A stretch of DNA of 64,000 nucleotides from a bacterium (GCA_023228085.1 JALOBW010000001.1:124001-188000); one strand, 5' to 3'; shown: positions 26,840 through 35,510, counted from the first letter of the stretch. Notes: generated by a model from the letters alone, not told the origin. Numbers and translations: made by a program.

Positions 26840-28525
26840 ATGAATATGGGATTTGGAAAGATTAAAAATCTTATAAGTTCAAAACAATCAACAATAAAAG
26901 GAGCGGCTATAATACTAATAATAACCGTTTTTTTAAGCAGGATATTGGGATTAATCAGAGATCGTCTTTTGGCGGGATTTTTTGGTGCGGGAATAGAGCT
27001 TGATTCTTATTTTGCAGCATTTAGAATACCCGATTTAATATTTAATATACTATTTGCAGGAGGAATTATTGTTTCGCTTTTACCAATTTTTGCTGAGTAT
27101 CAAAAAAAAGATGAAAAAGAATCTTGGAAAATAATAAATACAATGATAAATTTCTTTATTGTAAGTTTTTTAGTTTTTTCAACGTTCTTCTTTATTTTTA
27201 CTCCTCAAATAATCTCTTCTACGATTTCTAGTTTTCCACCCGAAGCTCAAGAAGCAACAGTTATTTTGAGTAGAATGATTTTTATAAGTGTGTTGTTTTT
27301 TGGAATATCCTCAGTTCTTTCAACTATTCTCAATTATTTTAATCGTTTTGTAGCATATTCTTTGGCACCGATATTTTATAATTTAGGAATAATATTCGGT
27401 GTTGTTTTTTTGGCTCCACATTGGGGTATTTATGGTGCGGGCGTGGGGGTAATAATCGGTTCTCTGGCTCATTTACTTATTCAGCTTCCTTCGGCTATTA
27501 AGTGTGGATATCAATACGAATTTACTTTAAAGTTAAGGCATCCTGCTATTAAAAATCTTTTCACCTTAATGCTTCCTAGAGCCATTGCTGCTTCTGCTAG
27601 CCAAATAAATTTTATAGTGGCTACTTCTATAGCTGCTAGTATTGGAGCAGGAGCTATTTCTGTGTTTTATTTTTCTAATAACTTACGATATGTTCCGATA
27701 GGGATAATAGGTGTTTCTTTTGCTACTGCTGCGTTTCCTGTTTTTTCAAAACTTTGGGCAGAGGAAAAGCGAGAAGAGTTTTGTAAATCTTTCACTTCAG
27801 TTTTTCTGCAAACTATGTATGTGGCACTGCCAATCGGATTTTTAATCTTTGCTTTACGTCAACCAATAGTTGCTACGATATTACAAACGGGACAATTCGG
27901 AATATCTTCTGCCGAAATAACTGCAGCCTGTTTGGGAATGTATGTAATTAGTACTTTTGCTCAATGCCTTGTGCCAATTTTATTAAGAGGTTTCTTTAGC
28001 TTAAAGGATACAATTACACCAACTGCTATCGCTCTAGTATTTGTTGTAATTTCTTACTTTTTATCAATATTTTTTGCTAATTTATTTCAAGAAAATATTT
28101 ATGTTGCAAATATTGTGAAAAGTATTTTTGGTTTGAATGGAACTGTTAATTTCGGTGTTTTAGGTTTAGTTTTTGGATTTAATTTAGCTTTATTATCAGA
28201 GTTTTTATTGTTGATTATTTATTTTTATAAAAAGATTGGTGATTTTGGGATTAAAAAAATGACAATCTCATTTATTAAGATGTTTGCTGCAAGTTTGATA
28301 ATGGCAATATCATCAGTATTTATTCTTTTTTTTATTCAAAATAGCATTGACCCAATACTAATAAATCTTATTCATTTACCAGAAATAGTTTATATTCTTT
28401 TTGATTTATGCTTAACCTCTAGTATCGCTATCATAATATATATTATTATCACTTCTATCTATGGGTGCAAAGAGGTTGATTTTTATAAAGATTGTGTGTT
28501 AAAGAAATTAAAAATAAGAAAATAA
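26840..28525 (+). CDS. murJ: Lipid II flippase MurJ
   Basis: This 561-residue MOP-family protein has about 14 membrane helices and is predicted to flip lipid II across the membrane for peptidoglycan synthesis. The N-terminal segment 'FLSRILGLIRDRLLAGFFG' is the MurJ/MviN signature. 'LDSYFAAFRIPDLIFNILF' and the central 'LMLPRAIAASASQINF' are also typical. I place the start at the ATG at 26840, because the promoter predicts transcription beginning within a few bases of it. A longer frame reads through the promoter and is unlikely. lepA follows after 1 nt. Confidence 0.93.
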   Translation: MNMGFGKIKNLISSKQSTIKGAAIILIITVFLSRILGLIRDRLLAGFFGAGIELDSYFAAFRIPDLIFNILFAGGIIVSLLPIFAEYQKKDEKESWKIINTMINFFIVSFLVFSTFFFIFTPQIISSTISSFPPEAQEATVILSRMIFISVLFFGISSVLSTILNYFNRFVAYSLAPIFYNLGIIFGVVFLAPHWGIYGAGVGVIIGSLAHLLIQLPSAIKCGYQYEFTLKLRHPAIKNLFTLMLPRAIAASASQINFIVATSIAASIGAGAISVFYFSNNLRYVPIGIIGVSFATAAFPVFSKLWAEEKREEFCKSFTSVFLQTMYVALPIGFLIFALRQPIVATILQTGQFGISSAEITAACLGMYVISTFAQCLVPILLRGFFSLKDTITPTAIALVFVVISYFLSIFFANLFQENIYVANIVKSIFGLNGTVNFGVLGLVFGFNLALLSEFLLLIIYFYKKIGDFGIKKMTISFIKMFAASLIMAISSVFILFFIQNSIDPILINLIHLPEIVYILFDLCLTSSIAIIIYIIITSIYGCKEVDFYKDCVLKKLKIRK

Positions 28526-28526
28526 G

Positions 28527-30308
28527 ATGAAGATTAAGAATTTCGTTATTATTAGTCATATTGATCATGGAAAATCTACCTTAGCCGATAGATTTTTGGA
28601 AATTACGGGTACTGTTCAGAAAGGAAAGATGCAGGCTCAGTTTTTAGATTCAATGGATTTAGAAAGGGAAAAGGGGATTACTATAAAAATGACACCTGTA
28701 AAAATGAATTATAAATTAAACGACGAAGATTTGATGCTTAACCTGATAGATACACCTGGTCATATAGACTTTAACTACGAAGTTTCTAGAAGTTTGGCAG
28801 CGGTTGAAGGGGCGATATTATTAGTTGATGCAACGAAAGGAATTCAGGCTCAAACAATTACTAATCTTGAGTTAGCAAAAAAAGAAGGCTTAAAGATAAT
28901 TCCTGTAATAAATAAAATTGATTCTTTGCAAGCAAGACCCGATGAGGTTAAACTGGAAATCGCAACGTTTCTTGATGTTGATATTGATGATATTTTTTCT
29001 ATCTCTGCAAAAACTGGGCAAAATGTCCCAGAACTATTAGAGAAAGTGATTAAAGAATTTCCATCTCCAAATGTTGAGGTTGATAAACCTTTTAAAGCAC
29101 TTATTTTTGATTCAAAATACGATTCTTTCTTGGGTGTAGTTTCTTTTATTCGCGTAATAGAAGGAAAAATAAAATCGGGACAAAAGATTTCTCTTATAAA
29201 CTCAAAAGCTCAAAGTGTAGTCAAGGAATTAGGAGTTTTTAAGCCAAATATGGTTCCAATTGATGAACTTTGTGCAGGAGAAATCGGCTATATAGCGACT
29301 GGGATTAAAGATCCAGAAAAAATTCGTATTGGGGATACTATTGTTTATGCTGGAGATGAAAATATTTTAACTGCTTTATCTGGTTATAAGGACCCAGAGC
29401 CAAAGCTTTTTATTTCAATGTATCCTCAAGATCAAGACGATTTTGAAATCTTAAAGGTTGCGTTATCAAAACTAAAATTAAATGATTCAGCTCTTTTTTA
29501 TCAGCCACAAAATTTCCATATTTTTGGAAGAGGGTTTTTATGCGGTTTTCTTGGAACGCTACATACCGAAATAACAATGGAAAGACTGCGAAGAGAATAT
29601 GATATAGAGCTCATAATTGGAGCACCTCAGGTAAAATATGAAGCAATGGATTCAAAAGATGAAAAAGTTGTGATATATAATTCTGCTAATTGGTCTGACT
29701 CGTTTAAATCTTTTACCGAACCATGGGCAGAGGTGAAAATAATTATCGGTGATTCTTATTTGGGTAGGGTTTATGATTTTTTAAGCGAACTAGAGGGTAC
29801 TCATAAAGAATCTTATCCTTTTGGGTCTGGTAGATATATACTTATATACGAAATGCCATTGCGTGAAATAATTGGGAAATTCTATGAAAAGCTACTTAAT
29901 ATTACTCAAGGATATGCTTCATTAACTTATAGAGAATTAGAGTATCGTCCAGCTGATTTAGTAAAATTAGAGATTTGGATAAATGGTGAAAAGGAAGAGG
30001 CATTATCTAGAATAGTCCCCAAAAGTCGTTCATATGAGGATGCGCGAAAGCTTGTTGAAAAATTAAAAGATCTTTTACCGAGGCAAGCTTTTGCTGTAGC
30101 TTTGCAGGGAAAGATTGGAGGAAAAATAATTGCAAGGGAAACCATAAGTGCCACTAGAAAAGATGTTTTAGCTCATTTGTATGGTGGAGACTATACGCGA
30201 AAAAGAAAATTACTTGAAAAACAAAAAAAAGGAAAATCAGAACTAAAAGAAAAAGGGGATATGAGAATCCCCTCCGATGTATTCTTGAAAGTGTTTGAAA
30301 CAGATTAG
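28527..30308 (+). CDS. lepA: Elongation factor 4 (LepA)
   Basis: This 593-residue translational GTPase has G1 'SHIDHGKSTLADR', the switch-I region 'EREKGITIKM', G3 'DTPGHIDF', G4 'NKIDS', and the LepA-specific C-terminal domain rich in basic residues. LepA remodels or back-translocates ribosomes and helps 30S biogenesis. The gene is directly coupled to murJ, with one nucleotide between them. Confidence 0.96.
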   Translation: MKIKNFVIISHIDHGKSTLADRFLEITGTVQKGKMQAQFLDSMDLEREKGITIKMTPVKMNYKLNDEDLMLNLIDTPGHIDFNYEVSRSLAAVEGAILLVDATKGIQAQTITNLELAKKEGLKIIPVINKIDSLQARPDEVKLEIATFLDVDIDDIFSISAKTGQNVPELLEKVIKEFPSPNVEVDKPFKALIFDSKYDSFLGVVSFIRVIEGKIKSGQKISLINSKAQSVVKELGVFKPNMVPIDELCAGEIGYIATGIKDPEKIRIGDTIVYAGDENILTALSGYKDPEPKLFISMYPQDQDDFEILKVALSKLKLNDSALFYQPQNFHIFGRGFLCGFLGTLHTEITMERLRREYDIELIIGAPQVKYEAMDSKDEKVVIYNSANWSDSFKSFTEPWAEVKIIIGDSYLGRVYDFLSELEGTHKESYPFGSGRYILIYEMPLREIIGKFYEKLLNITQGYASLTYRELEYRPADLVKLEIWINGEKEEALSRIVPKSRSYEDARKLVEKLKDLLPRQAFAVALQGKIGGKIIARETISATRKDVLAHLYGGDYTRKRKLLEKQKKGKSELKEKGDMRIPSDVFLKVFETD

Positions 30309-30390
30309 AAAAATCAATTAATCAGTGCTATAATGTCTCTGTTAAAAGCTTACGATAGAAAGAATTACAGAGATAATAAGAAGGATTATT

Positions 30391-30435
30391 ATGATAACAG
30401 TAAAGATTTTAGTAATTTTTTTCTTGGTCTTTTGA
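30391..30435 (+). CDS. Hydrophobic 14-residue micro-ORF upstream of the DivIC-like gene
   Basis: An ATG at 30391 with a good ribosome-binding site (AGAAGGA, 5 nt away) opens a 14-codon frame encoding 'MITVKILVIFFLVF' and ends at TGA. The next 12 codons continue hydrophobic in the same frame right up to the ATG of the downstream gene. A TATAAT-like box lies at 30329-30334. It may be a leader peptide or a tiny membrane peptide, or the remnant of a longer N-terminus. UGA is a stop elsewhere here, so I do not assume readthrough. Confidence 0.4.
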   Translation: MITVKILVIFFLVF

Positions 30436-30471
30436 TTAGCCATAATCATTGAATTATTTTATAATAGGTAT

Positions 30472-30888
30472 ATGTTAGCAAAAAAAGGCAAAAAAAGAAA
30501 GGTTAAAAAGAGTGGGAAAAAGCAGTTTCTTCCGAAATTTTTTGGCACCATTTTCATCCTTTTTGCCGTATATTTATTATATACTAACGTAATGATATAT
30601 ATTGAGAGATCAAAGATAGAATCAAATTACAAAAATCTAAGCAGTTCTGTGTCGCAATTGAACAAAGAAAAAGAAGCTTTGAAAATGCAATTAGGAGAAA
30701 CATATAGTGATGAATACTTGGAAAGAGTAGCAAGGGAAGAATTGGGATTACAAAAAGAGGGAGAGAGGATAGTGGTCATAAAGAAAGCGGAGAACAGTAA
30801 TGATGAAGCTGAGGAATCTGAAGAAAAAAAAGTCGGACCGTTAGATGAATTGTTTAAGTGGATTTCAAGCATACTCCCGCAGAAATAA
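30472..30888 (+). CDS. Septum formation initiator, DivIC/FtsB-like
   Basis: This 138-residue protein has a very basic N-terminus (about 20 residues), one membrane helix (about 24-46) and a coiled coil (about 47-80). These are followed by the family signature 'SDEYLERVAREELGLQKEGE'. This is the DivIC/FtsB pattern: a bitopic divisome protein that links FtsL and FtsQ in septal wall synthesis. The C-terminal tail is acidic. tRNA-Thr starts 4 nt after the stop, so processing of a shared transcript is likely. Confidence 0.88.
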   Translation: MLAKKGKKRKVKKSGKKQFLPKFFGTIFILFAVYLLYTNVMIYIERSKIESNYKNLSSSVSQLNKEKEALKMQLGETYSDEYLERVAREELGLQKEGERIVVIKKAENSNDEAEESEEKKVGPLDELFKWISSILPQK

Positions 30889-30892
30889 TCTT

Positions 30893-30964
30893 GCCAGAGT
30901 GGCTTAATGGTAAAGCAGCTCTTTCGTAAAGAGAAGACTGCGAGTTCGATTCTCGCCTCTGGCT
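30893..30964 (+). tRNA. tRNA-Thr (CGU)
   Basis: A complete cloverleaf can be folded. The acceptor stem is GCCAGAG/CTCTGGC, the D stem GCTT/AAGC, the anticodon loop TTCGTAA with anticodon CGT, the variable loop AGACT, and the T arm GCGAG-TTCGATT-CTCGC. The anticodon stem has one mismatch at its top pair (G27-A43). CCA is not encoded. Its 3' 18 nt reappear twice downstream in a tandem repeat. Confidence 0.92.
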
Positions 30965-31230
30965 CACGATATGGATAGAAGAGAATCGAAGACGGAAGGA
31001 GGCAAGATGAGGCTAATGCCGAATGCCGACTGAGTCCGACCTGAAGAAAGTTTACAGAGTAAACTTTACTGAAGGCGATTCTCGCCTCTGGCTCACGATA
31101 TGGATAGAAGAGAATCGAAAACGGAAGGAGGCAAGATGAGGCTAATGTCGAATGCCGACTGAGTCCGACCTGAAGAAAGTTTACAGAGTAAACTTTACTG
31201 AAGGCGATTCTCGCCTCTGGCTCATGATAT
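30947..31230 (+). repeat. 129-bp tandem repeat seeded by the tRNA-Thr 3' end
   Basis: Two full units (30947-31075 and 31076-31204) and a 26-bp start of a third (31205-31230) repeat with only a few substitutions. Each unit begins with the T-loop-to-discriminator end of tRNA-Thr (CGATTCTCGCCTCTGGCT). Each also contains a 9-bp hairpin AAAGTTTAC-AGA-GTAAACTTT and a GAGAATCGA segment complementary to the tRNA T-arm strand. The unit length is a multiple of three, so an open frame appears on the minus strand. I regard that as a by-product. Confidence 0.9.
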
Positions 31231-31290
31231 GTAATGAAATAGAGCAAGAGAATTAAAGCGAAGATTAATTCTTAAAATTAACATAAGACA

Positions 31291-32383
31291 GTGGACAGTA
31301 AAAAAATAACTGAAAATCTGAAAAATAGGGTCCTCTTACTAGAGGACCATCTTTGACGTTTCAAGCTTGAACGAAAGAATTTCTTTTTTAAAAAAGGAGA
31401 TTCAATCTAAAGATTTATGGAACGATAAGGAAAGAGCGATTGAATTGTCAAAAGAATTAGCAGAAAAGGAAGAAGAAATAAATTTTTTTAAAGGGCTAAA
31501 AAAAGATTTAAAAACTATTGAAGATTTTACTTTATTAGAAAGCAATGAAAGTCTTTCAAAAGAAATTGAAAATAGTTTAATGGATTTGGATAGCCGAATT
31601 AAAAGAAAAGAAATAGAATTTTATTTTAATTCAAAATACGATAAAGGAAGCGCCATTCTTTCGGTTTATTCAGGAGCTGGTGGTCAAGACGCACAAGATT
31701 GGGCTCAGATGTTGTTTCGTATGTATAATAGATATTGTGAACGAAAGAATTTTAAGGTTGTAGTGGTTGATGAATCTATCGGAGATGTTGGGAGTGAGGG
31801 AAGAATGGGCTTAAAGTCGGCAACTATTGAAATATCAGGAAAATTTGCTTATGGTTTATTAAAAAAGGAAACAGGTGTTCATAGATTAGTAAGAATTTCA
31901 CCCTTTTCTGCTCAAAAGTTGCGACACACATCTTTTGCGTTAGTAGAAATTTTGCCGGAAATAAGCGATAATGAAGATGTAGGATTAAAAAACGAAGATT
32001 TGAAGATAGATTTTTATAAAGCTTCTGGTCCAGGTGGTCAGTATGTAAATAAGCGGGAGTCAGCTGTAAGAATCACCCACATACCAACAGGAATATCGGT
32101 CACTTGTCAATCAGAAAGGTTGCAGGGAAACAATAAAGATAAGGCATTAAAAATATTATCTTCAAAGCTTTATCAATACAAACTTGAAAGTAAAGCTAAA
32201 GAATTATCAGAAATAAAGGGAGATAAAATTTCAGCAAGTTGGGGCAATCAAATCAGGTCGTATGTATTGCATCCATATAAATTGGTAAAAGATTTAAGAA
32301 CTGATATAGAGTCGACTAGTCCAGATGATGTTTTAGACGGAAATTTGGAGCAGTTCATAGAAGAAGAAATAAAACTAAAATAA
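31291..32383 (+). CDS. prfB: Peptide chain release factor 2, programmed +1 frameshift
   Basis: RF2 releases peptides at UGA and UAA. The 363-residue product needs a +1 frameshift. A GTG at 31291 opens a 21-codon frame (VDSKKITENLKN...) that stops at the classic CTT-TGA-C site (31351-31357). After slipping, the frame reads DVSSLNERISF and continues to 32383. The internal Shine-Dalgarno-like AGAGGA lies 4 nt before the slip codon. The stop-recognition motif SPF is in 'RISPFSAQ' and the catalytic GGQ is in 'SGPGGQYVNKRE'. A 7-bp hairpin (31329-31348) covers the internal SD. Confidence 0.93.
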
Positions 32384-32384
32384 T

Positions 32385-33080
32385 ATGATAGAATTCAAAC
32401 AAGTTTCTAAAGATTATGTTTCTAATATAGGCAAGGAAATAAAGCCTGCCTTAAGAGAAGTTTCTTTTTCGGTAAAAGATGGTGAATTTATTACTCTTTG
32501 TGGTAGGTCTGGTGCTGGAAAAACCACTATTTTACGAATGATTGCTTGTGAAGAAAAACCAACGACTGGTTCGGTCGTTTTTTATGGTCAAGACACTATT
32601 GATATCAAAGAAAAAGATGCCTACTCAATTAGACAGCAATTAGGTTTTATTTTTCAAGATTTTAAACTTCTGCCATATAAAACTGTTTTTGAAAATGTGG
32701 CATATGCACTAGAAGTGACTGGTCAAGACACAAAAAAAGCCAAAGATGAAGTTATGAAAGTTTTAGATTTAGTTGGATTAACGAAAAAAGCTAATCGTTT
32801 TCCGAAAGAGTTGTCGGGGGGAGAACAGCAAAGAACATCAATTGCAAGAGCATTAATACATAGACCAAGAATAATCCTAGCAGATGAGCCTACTGGAAAT
32901 CTTGATCCTTATCATTCTAGAGATATTATGAAAGTCCTTTTAAAGATAAACGAAGCTGGATCTACAATAATACTTTCAACTCATAATAAAGAAATAGTCA
33001 ATAATTTAAAGAAAAGGGTGATCACTATTGATGACGGAAGAATTGTGAGAGATGAAGAAAACGGAATGTTCTTTATTTAG
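32385..33080 (+). CDS. ftsE: Cell division ATP-binding protein FtsE
   Basis: This 231-residue ABC ATPase has Walker A 'CGRSGAGKTTIL', the Q-loop 'FIFQDFKLLPYKTVFENV', the signature 'LSGGEQQRTSIARAL', Walker B 'ILADEPTGNLD' and the H-switch 'LSTHNKEIV'. FtsE with FtsX controls peptidoglycan hydrolases at the septum. It begins 1 nt after prfB and is followed by ftsX. Confidence 0.95.
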   Translation: MIEFKQVSKDYVSNIGKEIKPALREVSFSVKDGEFITLCGRSGAGKTTILRMIACEEKPTTGSVVFYGQDTIDIKEKDAYSIRQQLGFIFQDFKLLPYKTVFENVAYALEVTGQDTKKAKDEVMKVLDLVGLTKKANRFPKELSGGEQQRTSIARALIHRPRIILADEPTGNLDPYHSRDIMKVLLKINEAGSTIILSTHNKEIVNNLKKRVITIDDGRIVRDEENGMFFI

Positions 33081-33084
33081 ACTT

Positions 33085-34014
33085 ATGAAAATAATTTATC
33101 CCAACAAAATGATTAATTATATAAAAAAAATATTAAAAGGTGGATGGAAGAATTTTAAAAGACAAGGATTTTTGAGTTTTGCCACAGCATTAATAATCTT
33201 TATGGTAGTGATGCTTGGAACTTCTCTTTTTGTTTTTGAAAATGGTGTGCAGTATTTTTCGGAGAAAATAAGAGATAAAATGGATGTCTCCGTATATTTC
33301 AAAGAAAGTGTTAATCAAGAAACTATACTTGACTTAAAAAAGCAAGTTGAGAATTTACCCGAAGTAAAATCAGTTGAATACACCTCTCCTGAGGATGCCT
33401 ACGAAACTTTTTCAAAAACACACAAGGATGATACTTTTGCCCAATCACTTCAGGCGATACAAGTTAATCCATTTTTGGCTTCATTAAAAATTCAAACTCA
33501 CAAGTCAGAACAATACAAAGTGGTGTCCGAGTTTTTTAAAAAACCCGAAATTGCCTCATATGTTAGAGATGTAAATGATCACAAAAGGGGAGAAGTTATT
33601 GAAAAGTTTTCTAATATAGCTACTAATATAGAAAATATTGGTTGGATATCTACTTTAGTGTTAAGTATCGTTGCCTTGATAATAGCCTTTAATACTGTAA
33701 GGTTAAGTATTCATTCTCAAAGAATTGAAATAGAAGTAATGCACTTAGTGGGAGCAAAAAACAGCTTAGTGCGAGGTCCGTTTTTGGTACAAGGAATGAT
33801 TTCAGGTTTTTTCGCATCAGTAGCCGCTTTTATTTTATCAACAATCATTATATTTATAGCAAAAGATAAAATCATTGCTATTACCGATGGATTTGACATT
33901 TGGGGTATTTATATGGCAAACTTGTCAATAGTAATTTTGCTTCAGCTCGGTTTAGGTATTGGGCTAGGCTTAATTTCTAGCTATATTGCAACAAGGAAAT
34001 ATCTAAAAGGATAA
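33085..34014 (+). CDS. ftsX: Cell division permease-like protein FtsX
   Basis: This roughly 309-residue protein has an N-terminal helix (about 28-50 from the ATG at 33085), an extracytoplasmic domain with 'VSVYFKESVNQETILDLK', and three C-terminal helices ending in 'SSYIATRKYLKG'. This is the standard FtsX layout. I chose the ATG at 33085, just after the ftsE stop. An ATG at 33109 is equally possible, and an upstream in-frame ATG at 33052 inside ftsE is less likely. FtsX transmits FtsE ATPase activity to cell wall hydrolases. Confidence 0.92.
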   Translation: MKIIYPNKMINYIKKILKGGWKNFKRQGFLSFATALIIFMVVMLGTSLFVFENGVQYFSEKIRDKMDVSVYFKESVNQETILDLKKQVENLPEVKSVEYTSPEDAYETFSKTHKDDTFAQSLQAIQVNPFLASLKIQTHKSEQYKVVSEFFKKPEIASYVRDVNDHKRGEVIEKFSNIATNIENIGWISTLVLSIVALIIAFNTVRLSIHSQRIEIEVMHLVGAKNSLVRGPFLVQGMISGFFASVAAFILSTIIIFIAKDKIIAITDGFDIWGIYMANLSIVILLQLGLGIGLGLISSYIATRKYLKG

Positions 34015-34015
34015 G

Positions 34016-34035
34016 AAAGCGGATTTCCGCTTTTA
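34016..34035 (+). terminator. Terminator after ftsX, just before tRNA-Gln
   Basis: AAAGCGGA-TT-TCCGCTTT (34016-34033) is followed by a single T and AG. It ends directly before the tRNA at 34037. Confidence 0.6.
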
Positions 34036-34036
34036 G

Positions 34037-34107
34037 TGCGGGATCTGCTAATGGTAGGCAAAAGGACTCTGAATCCTTGAATCTTGGTTCGAATCCAAGT
34101 CCCGCAA
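34037..34107 (+). tRNA. tRNA-Gln (CUG)
   Basis: A complete cloverleaf can be folded. The acceptor stem is TGCGGGA/TCCCGCA, the D stem TGCT/GGCA, the anticodon arm AAGGA-CTCTGAA-TCCTT with anticodon CTG, and the T arm CTTGG-TTCGAAT-CCAAG. CCA is not encoded. The last 38 nt of this gene, plus one base, are repeated at 35511-35549. Confidence 0.93.
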
Positions 34108-34108
34108 C
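34070..34108 (+). repeat. Left direct repeat: tRNA-Gln 3' end (att-like)
   Basis: This 39-bp segment covers the anticodon to the discriminator and one further base. It recurs at 35511-35549 with one mismatch (T to A in the T loop). The pair brackets about 1.4 kb containing a toxin-antitoxin module, as attL/attR sites of a tRNA-targeted element would. Confidence 0.75.
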
Positions 34109-34110
34109 AT

Positions 34111-34158
34111 AAAACTAACACCCCCTCTGTGGAGGGTGTTTTAGTTTTTAGCTCCAGA
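34111..34158 (+). terminator. Strong terminator after tRNA-Gln
   Basis: AAAACTAACACCC and GGGTGTTTTAGTTTT form a long stem around a CTC/GAG extension with a TGTG loop. It is followed by T-rich sequence. Confidence 0.82.
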
Positions 34159-34259
34159 TTATGCGGATAAATAGCTTGATTATTTATAACATATATGATA
34201 TATAGCAGATGTGCTATTAAAAATAATTAATAATCGTAAAAGTAGTGCGATTGATAAAA

Positions 34260-34634
34260 ATGAATAATAAATGGAATATTGATTTTTGGGAGAAAAATGA
34301 TGGTAAATGTTATCTAATAAAGGAATTCATTGAGCCACTCAAAAAAAATAACAAAGTCTTATTGAAGAATCTTTTTTCGAGAATGGATCGCTACGTTGGT
34401 AGACCAATGGATGATTTAATTCTTATTAATGACTTAGAAAAAATTGACAATGATTTGTGGGAACTCAAATTCCATACTCAAAACGAAATAAGATTTTTGG
34501 GATACAAGGAGGGCATTCTCGTTTTTTATGCTTTTTGTGGATTTATAAAAAAAGATCAAAGAATAAGGAATTATTATATTGAAAGTGCAAAAAAAAGATT
34601 AATTGAGTTTAAAAAAGAAAAAAACATAAAATGA
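34260..34634 (+). CDS. RelE/HigB-like toxin (phage Gp49-like)
   Basis: This 124-residue protein has the pattern of the HigB/Gp49-like family: 'WELKFHTQNEIRFLGYKEG' followed by 'VFYAFCGFIKKDQRI' and a Lys-rich helix 'ESAKKRLIEFKKEK'. Family members are ribosome-dependent mRNA interferases neutralised by the adjacent HTH protein. The antitoxin start overlaps its stop (ATGA at 34631-34634), typical of a toxin-first HigBA operon. I chose the ATG at 34260. A GTG at 34245 is an alternative. Confidence 0.82.
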   Translation: MNNKWNIDFWEKNDGKCYLIKEFIEPLKKNNKVLLKNLFSRMDRYVGRPMDDLILINDLEKIDNDLWELKFHTQNEIRFLGYKEGILVFYAFCGFIKKDQRIRNYYIESAKKRLIEFKKEKNIK

Positions 34635-35020
34635 ATTATAAAGAGTATTTAGAAAAAGTAAAAAAGGAATTAGAATTTGATAATTATTTTGATTTAGGGG
34701 GATTAGTATTTGAGGCACGAGCCTATGCTGGTATCTCTCAAGCAGAGCTAGCTCAAAGAATGAATACTAAACAATCAAGTATTGCTAGAGCAGAAAGCGG
34801 AAGAACTGAGCCAAGTATTAGTTTTTTAGAGAAGGTTGCAAAGGCTGTTGATACAAAGCTGGTTTATCCTAGGTTTGAATTTATGTCAGAGAGAGATGTT
34901 TTCTATCAATCACCAGCTTTTCAAATAAGTGATTACTCTAATGAAATAAAAACTCACTCTATTAGTATCTCTTTTGATGCTTGTACTAGGGAAGGAATTG
35001 AATCATTATTAAAATGTTAA
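34631..35020 (+). CDS. XRE-family HTH antitoxin (HigA-like)
   Basis: This 129-residue protein has one Cro/C1-type helix-turn-helix (about residues 30-80): 'AGISQAELAQRMNTKQSSI' followed by 'ARAESGRTEPSISFLEKVAK'. Antitoxins of this family bind the toxin and repress the shared promoter. The C-terminal 45 residues are unassigned. It overlaps the toxin by four bases. Confidence 0.85.
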   Translation: MNYKEYLEKVKKELEFDNYFDLGGLVFEARAYAGISQAELAQRMNTKQSSIARAESGRTEPSISFLEKVAKAVDTKLVYPRFEFMSERDVFYQSPAFQISDYSNEIKTHSISISFDACTREGIESLLKC

Positions 35021-35023
35021 AAT

Positions 35024-35485
35024 ATGGAAAAGAAAATAAATTCATTTTTAAAATTAAAGTGGGCTCTTGTTTGCAGGAGCGTTTCAGTTGATCAAAAAAC
35101 TGGACTACTAAGTGTTTTTAATGTTATTGAAGAAATTTGCCTAAAATCGAAAAGTGATTTGCCGTCGCAATTAGTAATTCCAGTGGATATAAATTTGGTT
35201 ATTAATCTTGAGGTCGATGATATTACATCTTTAGATAAGCTCACTCCTTCTTTACGAGTGGTAATTTTGAATCCAGACAAAAAAGAGATTGGATGTAAGG
35301 ATATAAAAATTGATTTGAGCGGCATTAATAACGATAAACTTAGGGTGATAATAGGATTTGATAGTTTTGATATTGATGATTTTGGTAGATATGAGTTTGT
35401 TATATGTGTAAAAGAGAATGACGGCTCAGTATATAAAAAAATAGGAAGTACTTCTATAAAAATAGAAAAAGAAGCACAAAAGTAA
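35024..35485 (+). CDS. Hypothetical beta-rich protein in the tRNA-bounded islet
   Basis: This 153-residue soluble protein is predicted to be beta-rich. It starts with 'LKWALVCRSVSVDQKTGLLS' and contains 'FGRYEFVICVKENDGSVYKK'. This resembles a small family of hypothetical proteins with an N-terminal 'ALVCR...D..TG.LS.FNVIE' motif, but I cannot assign a function. It begins 3 nt after the antitoxin stop and ends 26 nt before the right tRNA-derived repeat, so it belongs to the islet. Confidence 0.65.
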   Translation: MEKKINSFLKLKWALVCRSVSVDQKTGLLSVFNVIEEICLKSKSDLPSQLVIPVDINLVINLEVDDITSLDKLTPSLRVVILNPDKKEIGCKDIKIDLSGINNDKLRVIIGFDSFDIDDFGRYEFVICVKENDGSVYKKIGSTSIKIEKEAQK

Positions 35486-35510
35486 TCCAATCGCTTTGTT
35501 GCATGGAACT

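Noticed and set aside
26188..26843. Two plus-strand open frames (26188-26442 and 26622-26843).
   Set aside because: The first is antisense to the 46-codon gene and the rnpB terminator. The second lies inside RNase P RNA and the murJ promoter.
30627..31247. A 206-codon minus-strand frame with a 43-residue internal repeat.
   Set aside because: It runs antisense through the DivIC-like gene end, tRNA-Thr and the 129-bp repeat. The protein repeat follows from the repeat unit being a multiple of three.
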